A stretch of 64,000 nucleotides of DNA from assembly GCA_026122225.1 (NCBI GenBank), contig JANEZZ010001513.1, forward strand, positions 1 through 64,000. The letters run 5' to 3'. The stretch is from Heloderma charlesbogerti (taxonomy: Eukaryota; Chordata; Lepidosauria; Squamata; Helodermatidae). A program made the translations under genes and the position numbers. Shown here piece by piece: positions 32,896 through 45,204 of this stretch (position 1 is the first letter of the stretch; every line of letters begins with the position of its first letter). Under the pieces are notes generated by a model. That model was given only the letters and a program-made list of their open reading frames with translations. It was not told the origin of the DNA and did no database searches.

Positions 32896-34700
32896 TTCTG
32901 TGCAGTTTCTCTCCCCCCACCCCAAAAAAGCAACCCATAAACTTTGCACATACATACAATTTACATTTATGAGAGACTATGGGTTGTATCTGTACTTAAT
33001 ATGAGATATTACCATGAAAGAATCCAGATTAAGCACAGATTAGGTTTAGCCAAGAAGTGGCCATCCTGAAAGAAGACCAAAGAGCAAACATCCCGCAGTA
33101 CGGATGATGTACTGTAACGTTTTCACTGGGTACCAAATACTTCTAAAGTCAGAATTCACTGAATTTCTGACCTGTGGAAAACTCCCTTATTTTGCTTTGA
33201 AGATTGTACAAGTTCTCAGTCATAGCTGTTTTGGCATTAAGAGATTTGGGTTAGGTAGCATTTCATAAAATGAGTTCAAACTTTGTACATAGTTTCTAAA
33301 TTTGGCCTGATGCTAGGCTGCAAAAATAGTCACAAAATATAGCTGGTCTTTACAATGACAGCTAGTTACTGTGGGGAGGGGGGTGTTGATTTCTTTCTGC
33401 CTAGAGTTATTCCTTGAAGGACAGAAATTACTGGAATAGTGACTTGTAATTTTCACTATGTTTCCTAGCACATCTGTGTCAAGTAAGCATACTACTTAGA
33501 CTTCTGAACATAGAAGTTCTGAACACAGAAATAACAAGAGTCAAAACTGACATAGTTTAATTTCAGCACAAACTCAGCAACTTCTTTATTTATGCAACTA
33601 ACTTTTTGCTGAAAACAGATTTTTTAGCAATGTGTTTAATTTTAATGGGCTATATAAAATATCAGGTTGTTTTGGAAGAGATTACACTATAGAATGTGAA
33701 GTAGTTAGGCTGTGTTTAATTTGTACTTCATTGAAGCTAAACTCCTATAGAAATTGAACAAAAGAGATAACTAGAATCACTCTGACAAAACAGAATGGAA
33801 AGATGAACATTAGGTGTTCTATCTTGGTAGAATTATATTATCAGAAATGTTGCATGTTTTGTAAGCAGCATTGCCTTTACTTTCATTTATCTAGTACTGA
33901 AATACCAAATGGGAATTTAAATGTACCGTAAGAGGCCTATTTGATACTGTCAGTAGGGTTTATTTGACATTAGACAAATACCCATATATATTTTTTGCCA
34001 TGTTCCCTCCTTGGAAGACAAGTTCTCTCCTTGAAAGACAAAGCCCCATAAGAAATAGGGAGTGCAAGCCTACACTCCCTTTTCCATGCCTATTCGCAAA
34101 CACTGGTGCACTTTATCTGAATATCTGTGCTCTCACCAGATCCCTTTCCTTCTTTATGAGGTTCCACAGTGGCTTCCTCTGTGAGGTCAGAACTCCAACC
34201 TTGCAAAGGGGGAGTAATGGGAGTGTTGGGGCGTGCCAGTGGGGGGGGGCAAGGATCCAAGTGGTTTAAAACCCAACAGTCCCTAACTATACCCCATTAC
34301 AGAGAAAAAAATTAGAGGGGCTCTGAGGCTTGTCAAGCAGAAATTCTGTTTTTGGAGGAAGCAGAGACAAAAAATCCTCTGCCATTCCTCCCATCCTGCT
34401 GGCAAGAGCCTGGCCAGACCTTGGACAGGACAGAATTTCTGAGATAGCAGCACTCTGTCCATCTGGCTCCTCGGCCTTAGGATTGTTCTGTAATTTTTAA
34501 ATGAAAACTGAAAGTGAGTGTAAAATGTATTTTGGAAATTCACTAACGAAGCAATAACAGGGCAATAGAGTCAAGGGATGGGCCTCAGGTCTCCTTTTGG
34601 GAGATAATTATGACCATATTTGTGATATATATGTGTGTGAATTTTTTTTTTAAATCCCTGAGGCATCCATGTTTATAAAAAAAAGAAAAAAAAGAAATCT
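32896..34700. other. Intronic stretch, nothing recognised
   Basis: AT-rich and unique-looking; the frames at 33964-34543 show no family resemblance. Confidence 0.45.
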
Positions 34701-34729
34701 ACTCCATGCAAGCATCCCACTGCAACTCA

Positions 34730-35090
34730 TTTAGAATTGTAAAGGAAGTATGGAAGTCTTCCTTTTTTCTTGTTACTTTCAGCAGAAAGGATTTGCATTT
34801 CATCTACATTTGATAAATGGCTAACAACTACACATTAGCTTACACTAGGTCACCCTTGTATGCAGAATCTCTCCCTGTAATTTGTAAACACTGCCTTGCA
34901 TCATGAAAAGAGCTTTCTTGTAAAGTGCCTTGATCTGAGAGTCATGCCAAGCTCTCTAAGAATTGTTTCCATGGAGAGGAAACAATTTGACCCAGAAAGT
35001 TTATTGAAACCAAATTAAAAAACAAAGGTGACCTGCCTATGCTAGTGGAGATGGAGTTTGATAATTTCAAATATTTTGTAAGTGAAATTA
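34730..35090. promoter_or_regulatory. Candidate conserved non-coding element with paired SOX-like sites
   Basis: Repeat-free sequence containing AGGATTTGCATTTCATC (octamer-like) and, at 34961-34987, two ATTGTT/AACAAT words in a perfect 10-bp inverted repeat (AATTGTTTCC, 7-bp spacer, GGAAACAATT). The arrangement could be a paired SOX or FOX/NFAT site. Function is inferred only. Confidence 0.3.
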
Positions 35091-36338
35091 AATCCCCCAA
35101 CCCCTCCAGCCACTATTCTCCTGTTCTGCTGAATACTAACTTTGGTCTCAAAAGCTGACTGAATATGTAAGTGCTTGCAAGTTTATCTTTTGCTTCGCAA
35201 TGGATATTATGTTACACATAGGTGTTTTATGGGACTTGAAATGTGGAGAAACAAGTTCAATGCATCTGTTCTCTGTTGTTGCTTGGATGCTTGCATTTCT
35301 CTTTTTCCCTGACACTTCCAAACAATTCTTGTCTCACAAGAGTTAAAGGAATTAACTGATACTTGTTCCTCAGTCCAAACTATCAGTGACCCCATTTGAA
35401 GTGCAGTGCACCCACCGACTATACTTTGCTTTTGAGATTTGCTATGAAGTTTTGCTGTAATAATTATTCTGTTGTTGTTTCCAATGAGATCAAGGGCCAC
35501 ATACCCTTGTGGCTACCTTTCCAGGGGCTCCATGCCAGAGGTGGGCGGAGCCAAATCACACATAGGTGGGGCCACCCCATACACTTTCTCACATGCTTGT
35601 GTGTATATACACTCACACACTCATTCATACACACACATAGACACACGCACATGAAGATGCCTCCCATGCACACAGCAGTTAGGCTTCACAAAAGCTGCCA
35701 ATGGCAAGCTTTTTTCAAGCCTAATTACCGTGGAGGGATCTTTGAGGATGTACAGGGCAGGGGAGTAGGGTAAAACCTTCCATGTCCAGCTGTGAGCTTG
35801 AGGAAGCTTAGGCTTGGGAAAAAAAGCAATATTGCCACATATGGGGGAGGAAAAGCTTCAGCTAAAGACTCTGGGGAGTATTTATGGGAGGTGTGTGTGT
35901 GGGGGGGATGGGCATGCATGCATTCGGACAAAGAACAGAGCTTGGTATACTTCAGCTCTAAATGAAATAGCATACCTCCCTTCATTTATATCCTGTTAAT
36001 TTGTATCATGTTAATTATCCTTAATAGAGAAAGAATGAAGTTTCATATTTAGTAGTGTTGTGGACTGACTCTATGTTTTATTATTATTGGGAGGTTTGCT
36101 TTTACTGTAATGCAATAGAAAACATCTATGCTAGGTTTATTGGCAGCTGTGGAAGGATACAGAATTTTGACAATAGAATGTCCTAAGTGGAACCTGCAAT
36201 GTATTGTTGCAGTGTGGAGTATTATGGTTTAGTGATCTGTGAAGCCATGCCTTCTTTCAGAACGTTCCATTTTCCCTTCTCCCCCACCCCCTAGCCTTAG
36301 AACACACACACGCACCAAATTCCTACACATACACACCA
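35091..36338. other. Intronic stretch, simple-sequence patches
   Basis: ACAC-rich patches occur at about 35608-35650 and a GT run with G-tract near 35890-35908. No gene recognised. Confidence 0.5.
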
Positions 36339-36340
36339 GG

Positions 36341-36995
36341 TGTCCCCAATGTGGTGCCCATGGGGGCCTCCAGCAGCACTGGCAAAGTTCTCCACTCCTT
36401 GCTCCCTTCAAAAAAAAAATGTTTAATAAGAAATGGAAAAATGTTGGGCGCCTTTGCTTTCTCCTTCCTGTTCCTGAACCTGCTGCTGATCAGCAGGCTT
36501 GAAGAGAAAGCAAGGCAAAGGGAGAGAGAAAGAGAGAGGCTAGGTGGGAGGAGAAACGGCAAGATAAATGGGTGAGTGGGAGAGAAAGAACTAGGCTAGG
36601 AGCTAGGAAGGAAGAGAAAGAAGAAGGCTAGGGATGGGGAAGAGAGAGAAATAGTAAGGAAAGGGGTTGCAGGGAAAGAAATAGTGAGGCTAGAGGCTGG
36701 GAGTGGAGAGAAAGAAAGGGAGAGCAAAGGGAAAAGGACTGTGGGTGGAAGAAGATTGGGCAGGTGAAGAAATAACTCTTTCCATTTCCCTGTTCCTCCC
36801 AGCCTCTAGCCTTCCTATTTCTCTCCCCCCAACACACACCTCTTGACTAGCCAGGCCCCCATGGCAGCCATTATGTAGTTACATCCTCCATGTAGCCGCA
36901 TCCTCCATGGGAGTCATTTTGTGGTGGTGCCCACAGAGGTTTCTCAAATTCTCAGATGTACCCACAGTTCCAAAAAAAGGTTGGGAACCCCTTAA
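36341..36995. mobile_element. Long MITE-like element with purine-rich centre
   Basis: Starts at AGGTGTCCCCAATGTGGTGC and ends at AAAGGTTGGGAACCCC, inverted in character. GGTGCCCATGGGGGCC near the start and GGTGGTGCCCACAG near the end also correspond. The interior (about 36490-36760) is a strand-biased AG-rich tract. No transposase is present. Confidence 0.5.
36490..36760. repeat. Purine-rich (GA) low-complexity tract
   Basis: An almost continuous run of AGAGAAAG and GGAAGG words on the + strand, which could adopt non-B DNA. It creates the low-complexity open frames seen on both strands here. Confidence 0.8.
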
Positions 36996-38325
36996 ATAGA
37001 CACTCGGTATTCTGTGGCCATTTGGTTCAGTTCTCATAGGGTTGTCCGGGGGCGGGTACCCCCATAAGGTTTTCTTCCTAAATGTTTTTTTCTGTTTCTT
37101 CAAATCTTGGGATTCCTCCACCCATGCTGATACCTTCCTCTTGTTTATCAGTAGTCCAGTTTTGTCTATATAGCCTTCATAACTCAGCACCTAAAGTTGG
37201 TATTAATATATATAGTCATTACTTTGCTAAAATAGCTTAGCATTAAAATGTACAAGGGAGACGTTTCATTTCATTTATACTTTAGTCTCTACTCTAATTC
37301 TAATCCTGAGCTCCGGGTTCCATCTAAAATCTCCATAATTCTGCAATTCTTATAAATAATAAATGAATGTGGTTATCATGGGAGGGACAGCAAAGTAAAC
37401 CATATTTCTTGAACTTCAACTGTCCAAACCACAGACATTCATCCTGTCCCTATTCCCTCTGTTTGCCTTGATTTTGTATTTCAACCTTACCTGTTGTTAT
37501 TCAACTCTTAATATCTGTGGGACACACACCTGCCTTATCTGTGGTGTTCTCTGAATCACCACCTGCTTCCTTGTAGCACTGTAATGATAGATCTTGCATC
37601 CAAATGATCAAAATGCCTCTGCTGATTATCCCAAAGTGAGGCTGTCCTTTAGCTCAGCATTGTCAGTTGATTCCAGACTCTGTGCAGACAATGAATAGTT
37701 TCTGGTATTCCAAGAAGCCTTATGCAGATGCCATATATTCGGCTTGCAAAAATCTAGGCACAGATTAACAGGGCAAAACAGTTGGAGGCTGGCATACTGC
37801 CCAGAATCTGCTTTTAACCTTTTCAAAGTCCTCTTCTCTCTCCCTCTCTCTCTCTCTCTGCGTGAGCCATACTGTCTGTTGAGGAAGATACTCAATGTTT
37901 TCTCCTCAAGAGCTAAATGACCAGTTTTCTTAGAACACATTCATGTTGGCATTTCTGACATCAAGCAGATCACCTTTCACAAATACTAGCATAGAAACCA
38001 TTCTTCCCCACCCACCTGCTCCCCAACACGGAGGAAGGGAAAGTTTGCTTTTAGTGTATGTAAAATAGCCTCAGCTATTGGATGGTATAGAAATGTAATA
38101 AATAATAATAAAATGTACACTAGTATTTTTCAGTGTTCTTAAAGGTAAGATTGGCTTTTAAATACAAAAGGGGACTGTTCTGTTTTATAAATATAAAATA
38201 CATACTCTTTCAACGCCAAAACTAATTTGGTAAAGCAGTTTCTTCATTTCCCTTCCCACCCCAAACTACTAGTATTTTTGCTTTCACCTAAACAGCATTA
38301 AGCCAGTTGTGATTCATCTTAGGAC
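36996..38325. other. Intronic stretch, nothing recognised
   Basis: Contains a (CT)n run at 37838-37859. Otherwise unique-looking. Confidence 0.45.
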
Positions 38326-38390
38326 TGATTTAGGTCAGTCCCAAGATGGATCCTGGTTTTTAAATGGATCTTGATTTTTAGTCAAACTTG

Positions 38391-38503
38391 TCTGAACCCC
38401 AGTCTTGTTTCAGGGAGAAACATCCCTCAAATAACCTATGGCCTGATGTTGGATTATTTGAGGGTTGTTCCCCCTTAAACAAGCCATGCCACTGGGGTTC
38501 AGA
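38391..38503. mobile_element. Foldback MITE (GAACCCCAGT family)
   Basis: TCTGAACCCCAGT at 38391 is mirrored by ACTGGGGTTCAGA at 38491-38503, and CCCTCAAATAA by TTATTTGAGGG around a short loop. Flanking related words (AAACAAGCCA) continue to about 38580. Confidence 0.65.
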
Positions 38504-38611
38504 TGACACAACAAGCCACGCCCAGCTGGGTAATTAGGCAAATGGCACCCAGCATGCTCTGTGGCTTAAACAAGCCAGTGTTTAAGCTGCAGTGATCATG
38601 CGAATCAGGTC

Positions 38612-38730
38612 ATTGACTGGCCAAGGTCACCCAGTGAGCTTCATGGCCAAGTAGGGACTACAACCAGATCTCCCAAGTCTGGGAGACTAGTCCAACCCTC
38701 TAGCCACTACACTACCCTGCCTCACAGAAT
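38612..38730 (-). mobile_element. CORE-SINE 5' portion
   Basis: CCAAGGTCACCCAGTGAGC and GACTAGTCCAACCCTCTAGCC then ACTACACTACC are the reverse complement of a tRNA-like SINE head and core, as in 16655-16872. Confidence 0.65.
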
Positions 38731-38734
38731 GAAA

Positions 38735-39125
38735 CCCTAAGATGCACAAGAAATATTATAAATGCCGTTAACTAAGATCCTTTTGGGGATGTCTCAGTGG
38801 TGGCTCTGTGACAGTGGAATACACAGCTGAAGCTCTTCTTCCTTCATGGTTTTTAGGTGTGCTCTAAAGATCCTCCTGTTTCGAAAGCCCTTTTAACTGT
38901 CGTGTTTTATTTGACTCCTATTTTAAATGGCTCTTTGTTGTTGTATTGGTTGAAATATTGAATTTTAAATGTGCTAAATTGTATTTATACCAATATAATA
39001 TTGTAAGCCAGTTAATTAAGGTGTTTTGCTTTGAGGAACCAGATATAAGTACCTAAACAACATACAATTTAAAATAAATGGGTTATTGCCCTCAGTCCAT
39101 CAGCAGACCAGTCTCATAAAGTATA
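38735..39125. other. Intronic stretch, nothing recognised
   Basis: A segment near 38800-39060 (GTGCTCTAAAGATCCTCC, TTGAGGAACCAGATATAAGT) weakly resembles L2 C-terminal and tail sequence but is too decayed to call. Confidence 0.35.
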
Positions 39126-39127
39126 GT

Positions 39128-40201
39128 AGAATCATAGAATAGTAGGGTTGGAAGAGGCCTATAAGACCATCGTGTCCAACCCCCTGCTTAATGCAGGAAT
39201 ATAAGTCAAAGCATCCCTGACAGATGGCTGTCCAGCCTCATCTTGAATGCCTCCAGTGTGGGAGAGCCCACTACCTCCCTAGGTCATTGGTTCCACTGTC
39301 GTATTGCTCTAACAGTCAGGACGTTCTTCCTTATGTTCAGCCTGAATCTGGCTTCCTGTAACTTGAGCCCATTATTCTGTGCCCTGCACTCTGGGATGAT
39401 CGAGAAGAGATCCTGACCTTCCTCTCTGTGACAGCCTTTCAAGTACTTGAACAGAGCTATCATATCTCCCCTCAGTCTTCTCTTCTCAGGACTAAACATG
39501 CCCAGTTCTTACAGTCTCTCTTCATAGGGCTTTGTTTCCAGTCCCCTGATCATCTTTGTTGTCCTCCTCTGAACCCTCTCCAGCTTGTCTGCATCCTCCT
39601 TAAAGTGTGGTGCCCAGAACTGGACACAGTACTCCAGATGAGGCCTAACCAGTGCTGAGTAGAGGGGAACTAGTACTTCATGGGATTTGGAAGCTATGCT
39701 TCTCTTAATGCAGCCCAAAATAGCATATGCCTTTTTTGCAGCCACATCACATTGTTGGCTCATATTCAGCTTGTGATCTACAACAATTCCAAGAGCCTTC
39801 TCGCTTGTCGTGTTGTTGAGCCAAGTATTCCCCATCTTGTAACTGTGCATTTGGTTTCTTTTTCCTAGGTGCAGAAGTTGGCATTTCTCCCGATGAAATT
39901 TTATTCTGTTGTTTTCTGCCCAGCACTCCAGCCTATCAAGATCACTTTGAATTCTGTTTCTGTTTTGCAAGGTATTAACTATCCCACCCAATTTTGTGTC
40001 CTCTGCAAATCTGATCAGCATTCCCTGCACCTCCTCCTCCAAGTCATTCATAAAAATGTTGAAGAGCACTGGCCTAGGACTGAGCCCTGCGGTACCCCGC
40101 TCGTTACCTCTCCCCAATTTGAGAAGGTCCCATTGATAAGCACTCTTGGAGTCCGATCCTGTAGCCAACTATGGATCCACCTGATAGTTGTTTTATCTGC
40201 C
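39128..40201 (-). mobile_element. CR1 LINE, 5'-truncated 3' third
   Basis: The minus frame 39509-40168 retains VLFNIFMNDLEEEVQGM, a mutated catalytic region FAEDTKLGG (Asp to Glu in FADD), REKCQLLHLGKRNQM and RPHLEYCVQFWAPHFK. Frame 39284-39499 continues with FSPEKRRLRGDMIALFK after a TAA in the same codon as in the copy at 21580. The 3' end is ATTCTATGATTCT. Confidence 0.93.
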
Positions 40202-41440
40202 TCACTTGGATGTTAATGTGCTGCAGGCAGAGTAGTTACAATTAGTCTGAATGGAAGCTATCAACATCTGTATCCTTAAACATACTTGATTTTCTTTGTT
40301 TTATATAGACTTCCAACATGGTCTCACTTCTTCCTTTTGAGATGTTTTACTATGATGTAAAACATGTATTTACATGTTTGTGATGTATTTTATGTTCCTT
40401 AGAATAGGACATGTCTGACTGCATCAGTCCCCCTGGTGGATGGTGGCTAGTATTTTATAGGTTCAGGAATTCCCATACTACCAGTACTTTCTGGGCTGCT
40501 GCATCCTCCTCCAAATTTGCATGGATCTATAGTCTCAGGAGGCTTCAAGGGGCCTTGCTCTAAGCCCTACTCTAAGCCATTATGGTCGCTTGTTGAACCA
40601 GCAATATCATAAGAAAGGGTTCTCCATCCCACCTATAAGACATACAGTGTTCACTGTAGATCATTAAATTCCAGTGGGCTTTCCTTCACCTGAAATACTT
40701 TGTGTGCTTTTTCTCGTCCAAAATCCACTACTTTTTCTTGCTGAGGCTGAGCAAATGACCAGGGAAGAAGACAATTGTGGAGCATTAAGCTAGATCCCAA
40801 GTGCTTATTTTATATGCATATGTGGCAAAAGGTTTTTATTTGCTCCATTTACATTTGTTGGTATTGTAGAATTAGATTGCACCAAAAATGTTCATGACCT
40901 TTCACGGTGCTTTGAGAACTCTGTAATGGTAACCCCGAAAGAAAAACTCCATAGGTGCACTTAAAGGAAAGTTCCAAAGAGTTTAAATTATTAATCAATT
41001 ACAAGAGGGAGGGAAGAGGGAAGGCAATAAATAGTTACCTTTACTGTGTCATTATTGCAGAGGCTGTTTTCTAGGGAGCAATCAGAAGGTTGAGGGAGTA
41101 TAGTCCTATAAAGCTTTATAGATCACTATTCAGAAAACAGGACAACATTTCCAACAGGGCATTCTGAACTCTTAACTGATTTGATAACATTAGAGACTAT
41201 ACGAAGTCCGATTCGGAAGCGCACATTTTAGCTCCCTTTACTAGACTTGTGTTACGTCTGCTGGCCTTTGGAGGAGCTGTCAATTGCTGTTGAAGATATC
41301 CGTTGTTTAACAGAGTGGATATATTGGTGTCACAATTACGCCCAATGCAAGTTTGCTTCCCCCAGTCCGGTTCTGACTCGTGTGTCCTCTTTTAAGAAAA
41401 AAAACCAACTCATTTGTCATAAGTATAAACAAGAAGCAGG
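40202..41440. other. Intronic stretch, nothing recognised
   Basis: Unique-looking sequence without recognisable features. Confidence 0.45.
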
Positions 41441-41446
41441 TAAGGG

Positions 41447-41800
41447 TGCAATCCTATTTGGATACCCATCAACCTCCAAACTCAGAGAGTGACGGGCATC
41501 CTATGCAGAACATTTAGCTAGGGCTCTGTGAAGGGGGAGGGAAGAAGGCTGGGAAGAGCTCATATCCCTGCTTCCCTGGTCCCACAGAACCTTCCCGTTT
41601 ACCTTCCCTCCACCCCCTTTTGCAACCTCGGAGGGACAGCTGGTGCACCTCTCTCCATGCCAGTTTCAAGGGGGAGAGGCAGGGAGCTCGCACCCTTGTG
41701 TCCAGGGTCGGCGCGCTGATTCCAACCTCGGAACCAGGAATCCAAACTGCCCTGTGGTCCCCCAGACACTGTCTAGGGGGCCATAGGATTGCTGTCTAAG
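41447..41800. mobile_element. TIR MITE (GCAATCCTAT family), long form
   Basis: Left end GGGTGCAATCCTATTTGGAT, right end GGGCCATAGGATTGCTGTC in inverted orientation. The GC-rich interior includes CCAACCTCGGAACC, also seen in the copy at 57650-58050. Confidence 0.65.
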
Positions 41801-41867
41801 GAGATTAAATTTAATGGACAATGTTGCTGTAAAACGTGCAGTACTCCTTTGGCTTCTTTCCCTTTAG

Positions 41868-42110
41868 CAAGAGACCCAAGCTCAGTGGTAATGCAGGTGC
41901 TTGGTATGCAGAAGGTCCTGGGTTCAATCTCTGGTATCTGCAGTTTTTTAAAAAAAGTCTTGGGTAGCAAAACAGGCTAGGACACATCTGCAACTGGGAC
42001 TCCAAAGAGCTTCTTCTAGTAAAAGTGGACAACGCTGTGACACAGGTCACAAACCAATGGTCTAATTCAGTATAAATGAGCTTCATGTCTTCCATATGTT
42101 CATTCTGGCA
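41868..42110 (+). mobile_element. tRNA-derived SINE copy
   Basis: A-box-like AAGCTCAGTGGTAATGCAGG, B-box GGTTCAATCTC, and tail AATGGTCTAATTCAGTATAA...GCTTCATGTC. Same family as 7395 and 43750. Confidence 0.8.
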
Positions 42111-43075
42111 CTTGCAAACTTCCTATTCTTGATTTCCTATTCTTTAGCACATAATAAACTCAGGTTTCTCTGGAAACTTGGTATGGAGCTACAACGGCTA
42201 CAAAAGAAACATGGGTATAGTAAAAAGATTCCTGTGTTCATTTTTTTAATTTACTAGTGTCTGCTGATTATGTGAAAGCTTTTTTTAATTAACACAAGAT
42301 ACCTGTTTAGCCAAGGGTAAAAAAAAATTAACATAAAAGATGGAACTAAAAAAACATAGCTTGTAGTAGCAGAGAATGAGATCTAATCTATAAATGGCCC
42401 TGTATATTTTGTAATGTAAATAAATTCAACAACAATTTAGTATCATTCTGAGCTGTTTTACTACTGTATCCTGCCATTTTCTAGATTGACAGGAATACAT
42501 TGTATAAAATATATTGTATCGATGTACATATAATGGTTTGATTCCAATGGTTCCCTTCCACCAGTGGAACAGAAACTGCTGGTGAAAGGGATTTCATGCC
42601 CCTCGGTGTACCTCCTGAATCTGCTCTGGCGGGTAAGGGATCCTCTGGAGGAGATTTTGGCGATGGCTTGGAAATCTGCAGGGGAGAGGGCAGGGAAGTC
42701 CCAATGCAAGCAGAAGTCCATTCGTGCACAGTGGCTTTAAGACAATTTCTCTGACCAACAGATCTTTATGAGTTTGATGTGTTTTTCCCCTGAGGTTGTG
42801 TTGGTGGGAGGGAGAAATGGGAAATGGGCTGTGAAACAGCTTTCAGTGCTTGCAGGATTCTGGGTGCAGGGTCTCCTACTGCACTCTTTTATGGTCTCAT
42901 TGAGGGAAATCTGGGAGCAAAAACCTGTTTCCACTTGTCAGATCACACTTAGCCAGTCTAAGATAAATGTGTAAAACACACACACAAAGAGGAACTTTTG
43001 GATTGCAGTACGTATCTGCAGGTTGCCCATAAGCGCTCACATGTGTAGAAAGAGAATGTAATCCTCACCTGTTGC
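42111..43075. other. Intronic stretch, nothing recognised
   Basis: Moderately GC-rich at 42545-42740. No recognisable repeat ends. Confidence 0.45.
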
Positions 43076-43079
43076 AAGT

Positions 43080-43740
43080 GGCAAGTTAGTAGTAGGTAAT
43101 TATGTATTATAACAGCTCTATGTTTTTGTCTGTTTACCTATTCTGGAGCCTCAAAAAGAAAACACAAAAGCTGAAATGCAATATTTGTACAGCTGGAAAA
43201 CTAATATACTACATTCTACAGACATTTTAAGTTCTGTGGTATTATGTTTACTTTCCAGTTTGTTATTCAGTACTGTTTTGTTGCATAACAATTTTGTAGC
43301 CTTAGTTATCATTTGCCTGATAATGTCCATTAAAGAGTTCATCCCATATTCTTAATATCATTAAATGATGTTTAATTCTGGTTTTATTGCAGTATTTATT
43401 TCAGCAGTTACAGATGAAATACAACAAACATTTCTTGCTGAATGAAGTGTCATATAAAGAACATCTATTGAGTTGAATAGTGATAATTAGATTATACCAT
43501 GAGAGGGTCTTAAGAATTCATAATGTATGTGAATTATTGGCATCTTAATTTTATAGCAAAAAATGATAACTATGTTAATATTTTATATACATGTAATGCT
43601 CCTTAAAAAGAAAGCAAATAACTTGTAATTTGGCATGCAGCATTTGCTAGATGCATTTAATAAAATTTTATAAAAATTATGCCTTTAAAGGCCCATGTTG
43701 TTAAAATATTTAGCCTATTAAAAGGGAACTTTTTCTTCCA
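43080..43740. promoter_or_regulatory. Candidate conserved non-coding region
   Basis: About 650 bp of repeat-free, AT-rich sequence with many TAAT and ATTA cores, TGATAATTAGATTA near 43480, and GCATGCAGCATTTGC near 43635. It resembles vertebrate developmental enhancer composition. No conservation data were used. Confidence 0.3.
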
Positions 43741-43749
43741 TTTCTTCTA

Positions 43750-43945
43750 AGGAAGGAACACAGGAAGTTGCCTTATAACAGATCAGACTATTTATCCATG
43801 CAGCCCAGTATTGGACCTTGGCAGTGGCTCTCTTTCACATGATCTGCTACCGGATTCTTTTACCTGGAGAGGCCAGAGACTGAATGTAGGACCTTCTGCA
43901 TGCAAAGAATGTCCTCTACCACTGACCTATAGTGCTATCCAACAG
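43750..43945 (-). mobile_element. tRNA-derived SINE copy
   Basis: On the minus strand: CAGTGGTAGAGGACATTC, TTTGCATGCAGAAGGTCC, CTCTCCAGGTAAAAG, and the tail region GATAAATAGTCTGATCTG then AAGGCAACTTCCTGTG. Same family as 41868. Confidence 0.85.
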
Positions 43946-44980
43946 GGCCATTTTCACTTCTGCAAATAATTACACCACCTACCTTTAAGGGAATTACTTG
44001 AGGTTTGTACTTGAGGTTTTCAGTTGCACCACAGAAACAAAACATTTCAATAGCATGTCCAACAAAAATATTTTAAAGAAGCTTTGCTCACTCTTTACTG
44101 AGCCACATAAAGTGAGAAGACTCTTCATTTAGAATTTCTCTATACAGTTTATAGGCTGAAGATGACTGATGCAAGCCAGGGCGCCATAGGTACTGAGGTC
44201 CACACATGGAGTCCTGGATATCTGGGACCTTCCACTCCAGGGAAGGTCCCAGACAGCAGTTGTGCAAGTTACTCCTCTGTTAATTTGATTTAAGTTTATT
44301 TCGAAATAAGCTCTTTATGGAATCCAACCCTGGTTGCACTTTGCAGAAAGTCAGACAATAAGCCTTAAGGAAAAGTCTGAGCATTATTTATATAGCTTAT
44401 CACTTAGGTTGACCTTTGAGGATATTAAATAATTGAATGATGGATCTTGAATAGTAGTTTATTCAAACTGGTAAAAAAAACTGAGGAAGTGAAAAGTTAA
44501 TTATCCATATAAAAGAGTTGCTGTTTTAACTCTGTGTGATATGTCATGTGCACAGCATGTGAAGATACGTTAATAGTAATGAGCTAGTCACCCATTTGCC
44601 TGGATGTTTATGACAATATTGTCAGAGCCCTTATCTTATTTCATTTGTAACTGAAATGGGATATTTAAAAAATGGACACCCAGATAATGAGATAAAAATA
44701 AGACAAATGAGATCCATTTGTTTGGAAATGAGATTCTTAAATTTCCCTCAAGAGTATCTTGTGAAAGACAATCTCTTAAACTCATAGTTGAAATTAACAT
44801 TCTAAACTGCAGTTGACAAACGTAAGTGACAGATTTGCAGCATAACAATTTATCCTCGGTATTTACCTTTGTCCCCTTTAATAACAAAACAGTTACATAG
44901 TAAAGGCTGCACGTTAGAATTTATGGTTTATATATCAGCCACATCAAAGCTATTAGAAAATGATAGAAGAATTGCCATAC
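43946..44980. other. Intronic stretch with a short hairpin
   Basis: CTGGGACCTTCC (44222-44233) and GGAAGGTCCCAG (44241-44252) form a perfect 12-bp inverted repeat with a 7-bp loop. Nothing else recognised. Confidence 0.5.
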
Positions 44981-44982
44981 TG

Positions 44983-45204
44983 AACCATGGGTTAGCGTGC
45001 TGTCTGAACCCAGAACGTTTTCCACATTCTTGTTTACCATGCAGTGTGGCTTATTTTTCTCAAACAAACCACCTTGAGAAACCATGGTTTGTTATTGGGC
45101 TGTTCAGGGTGGTTAACAAGCCACTTCCTGGTTAACTCCCTGGTTAACAAGCCACCCTGCAGAAAATGTCCTGGCTTCAGACAACACACTAACCCATGGT
45201 TCAA
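44983..45204. mobile_element. Foldback MITE (AACCATGGGTTAG family)
   Basis: The ends TGAACCATGGGTTAGCGTGC and ACACACTAACCCATGGTTCA are inverted. GTCTGAACCCAG is mirrored by CTGGCTTCAGAC. The interior carries several GGTTAACAAGCCAC words in both orientations. Confidence 0.75.

Noticed and set aside
35396..35773. 125-codon open frame with transmembrane-like start
   Set aside because: Composition driven by ACAC-rich sequence and no family resemblance; no splice or poly(A) context.
36239..36575. Low-complexity open frames rich in Arg/Glu/Ser
   Set aside because: Products of the purine-rich tract inside a MITE-like element.
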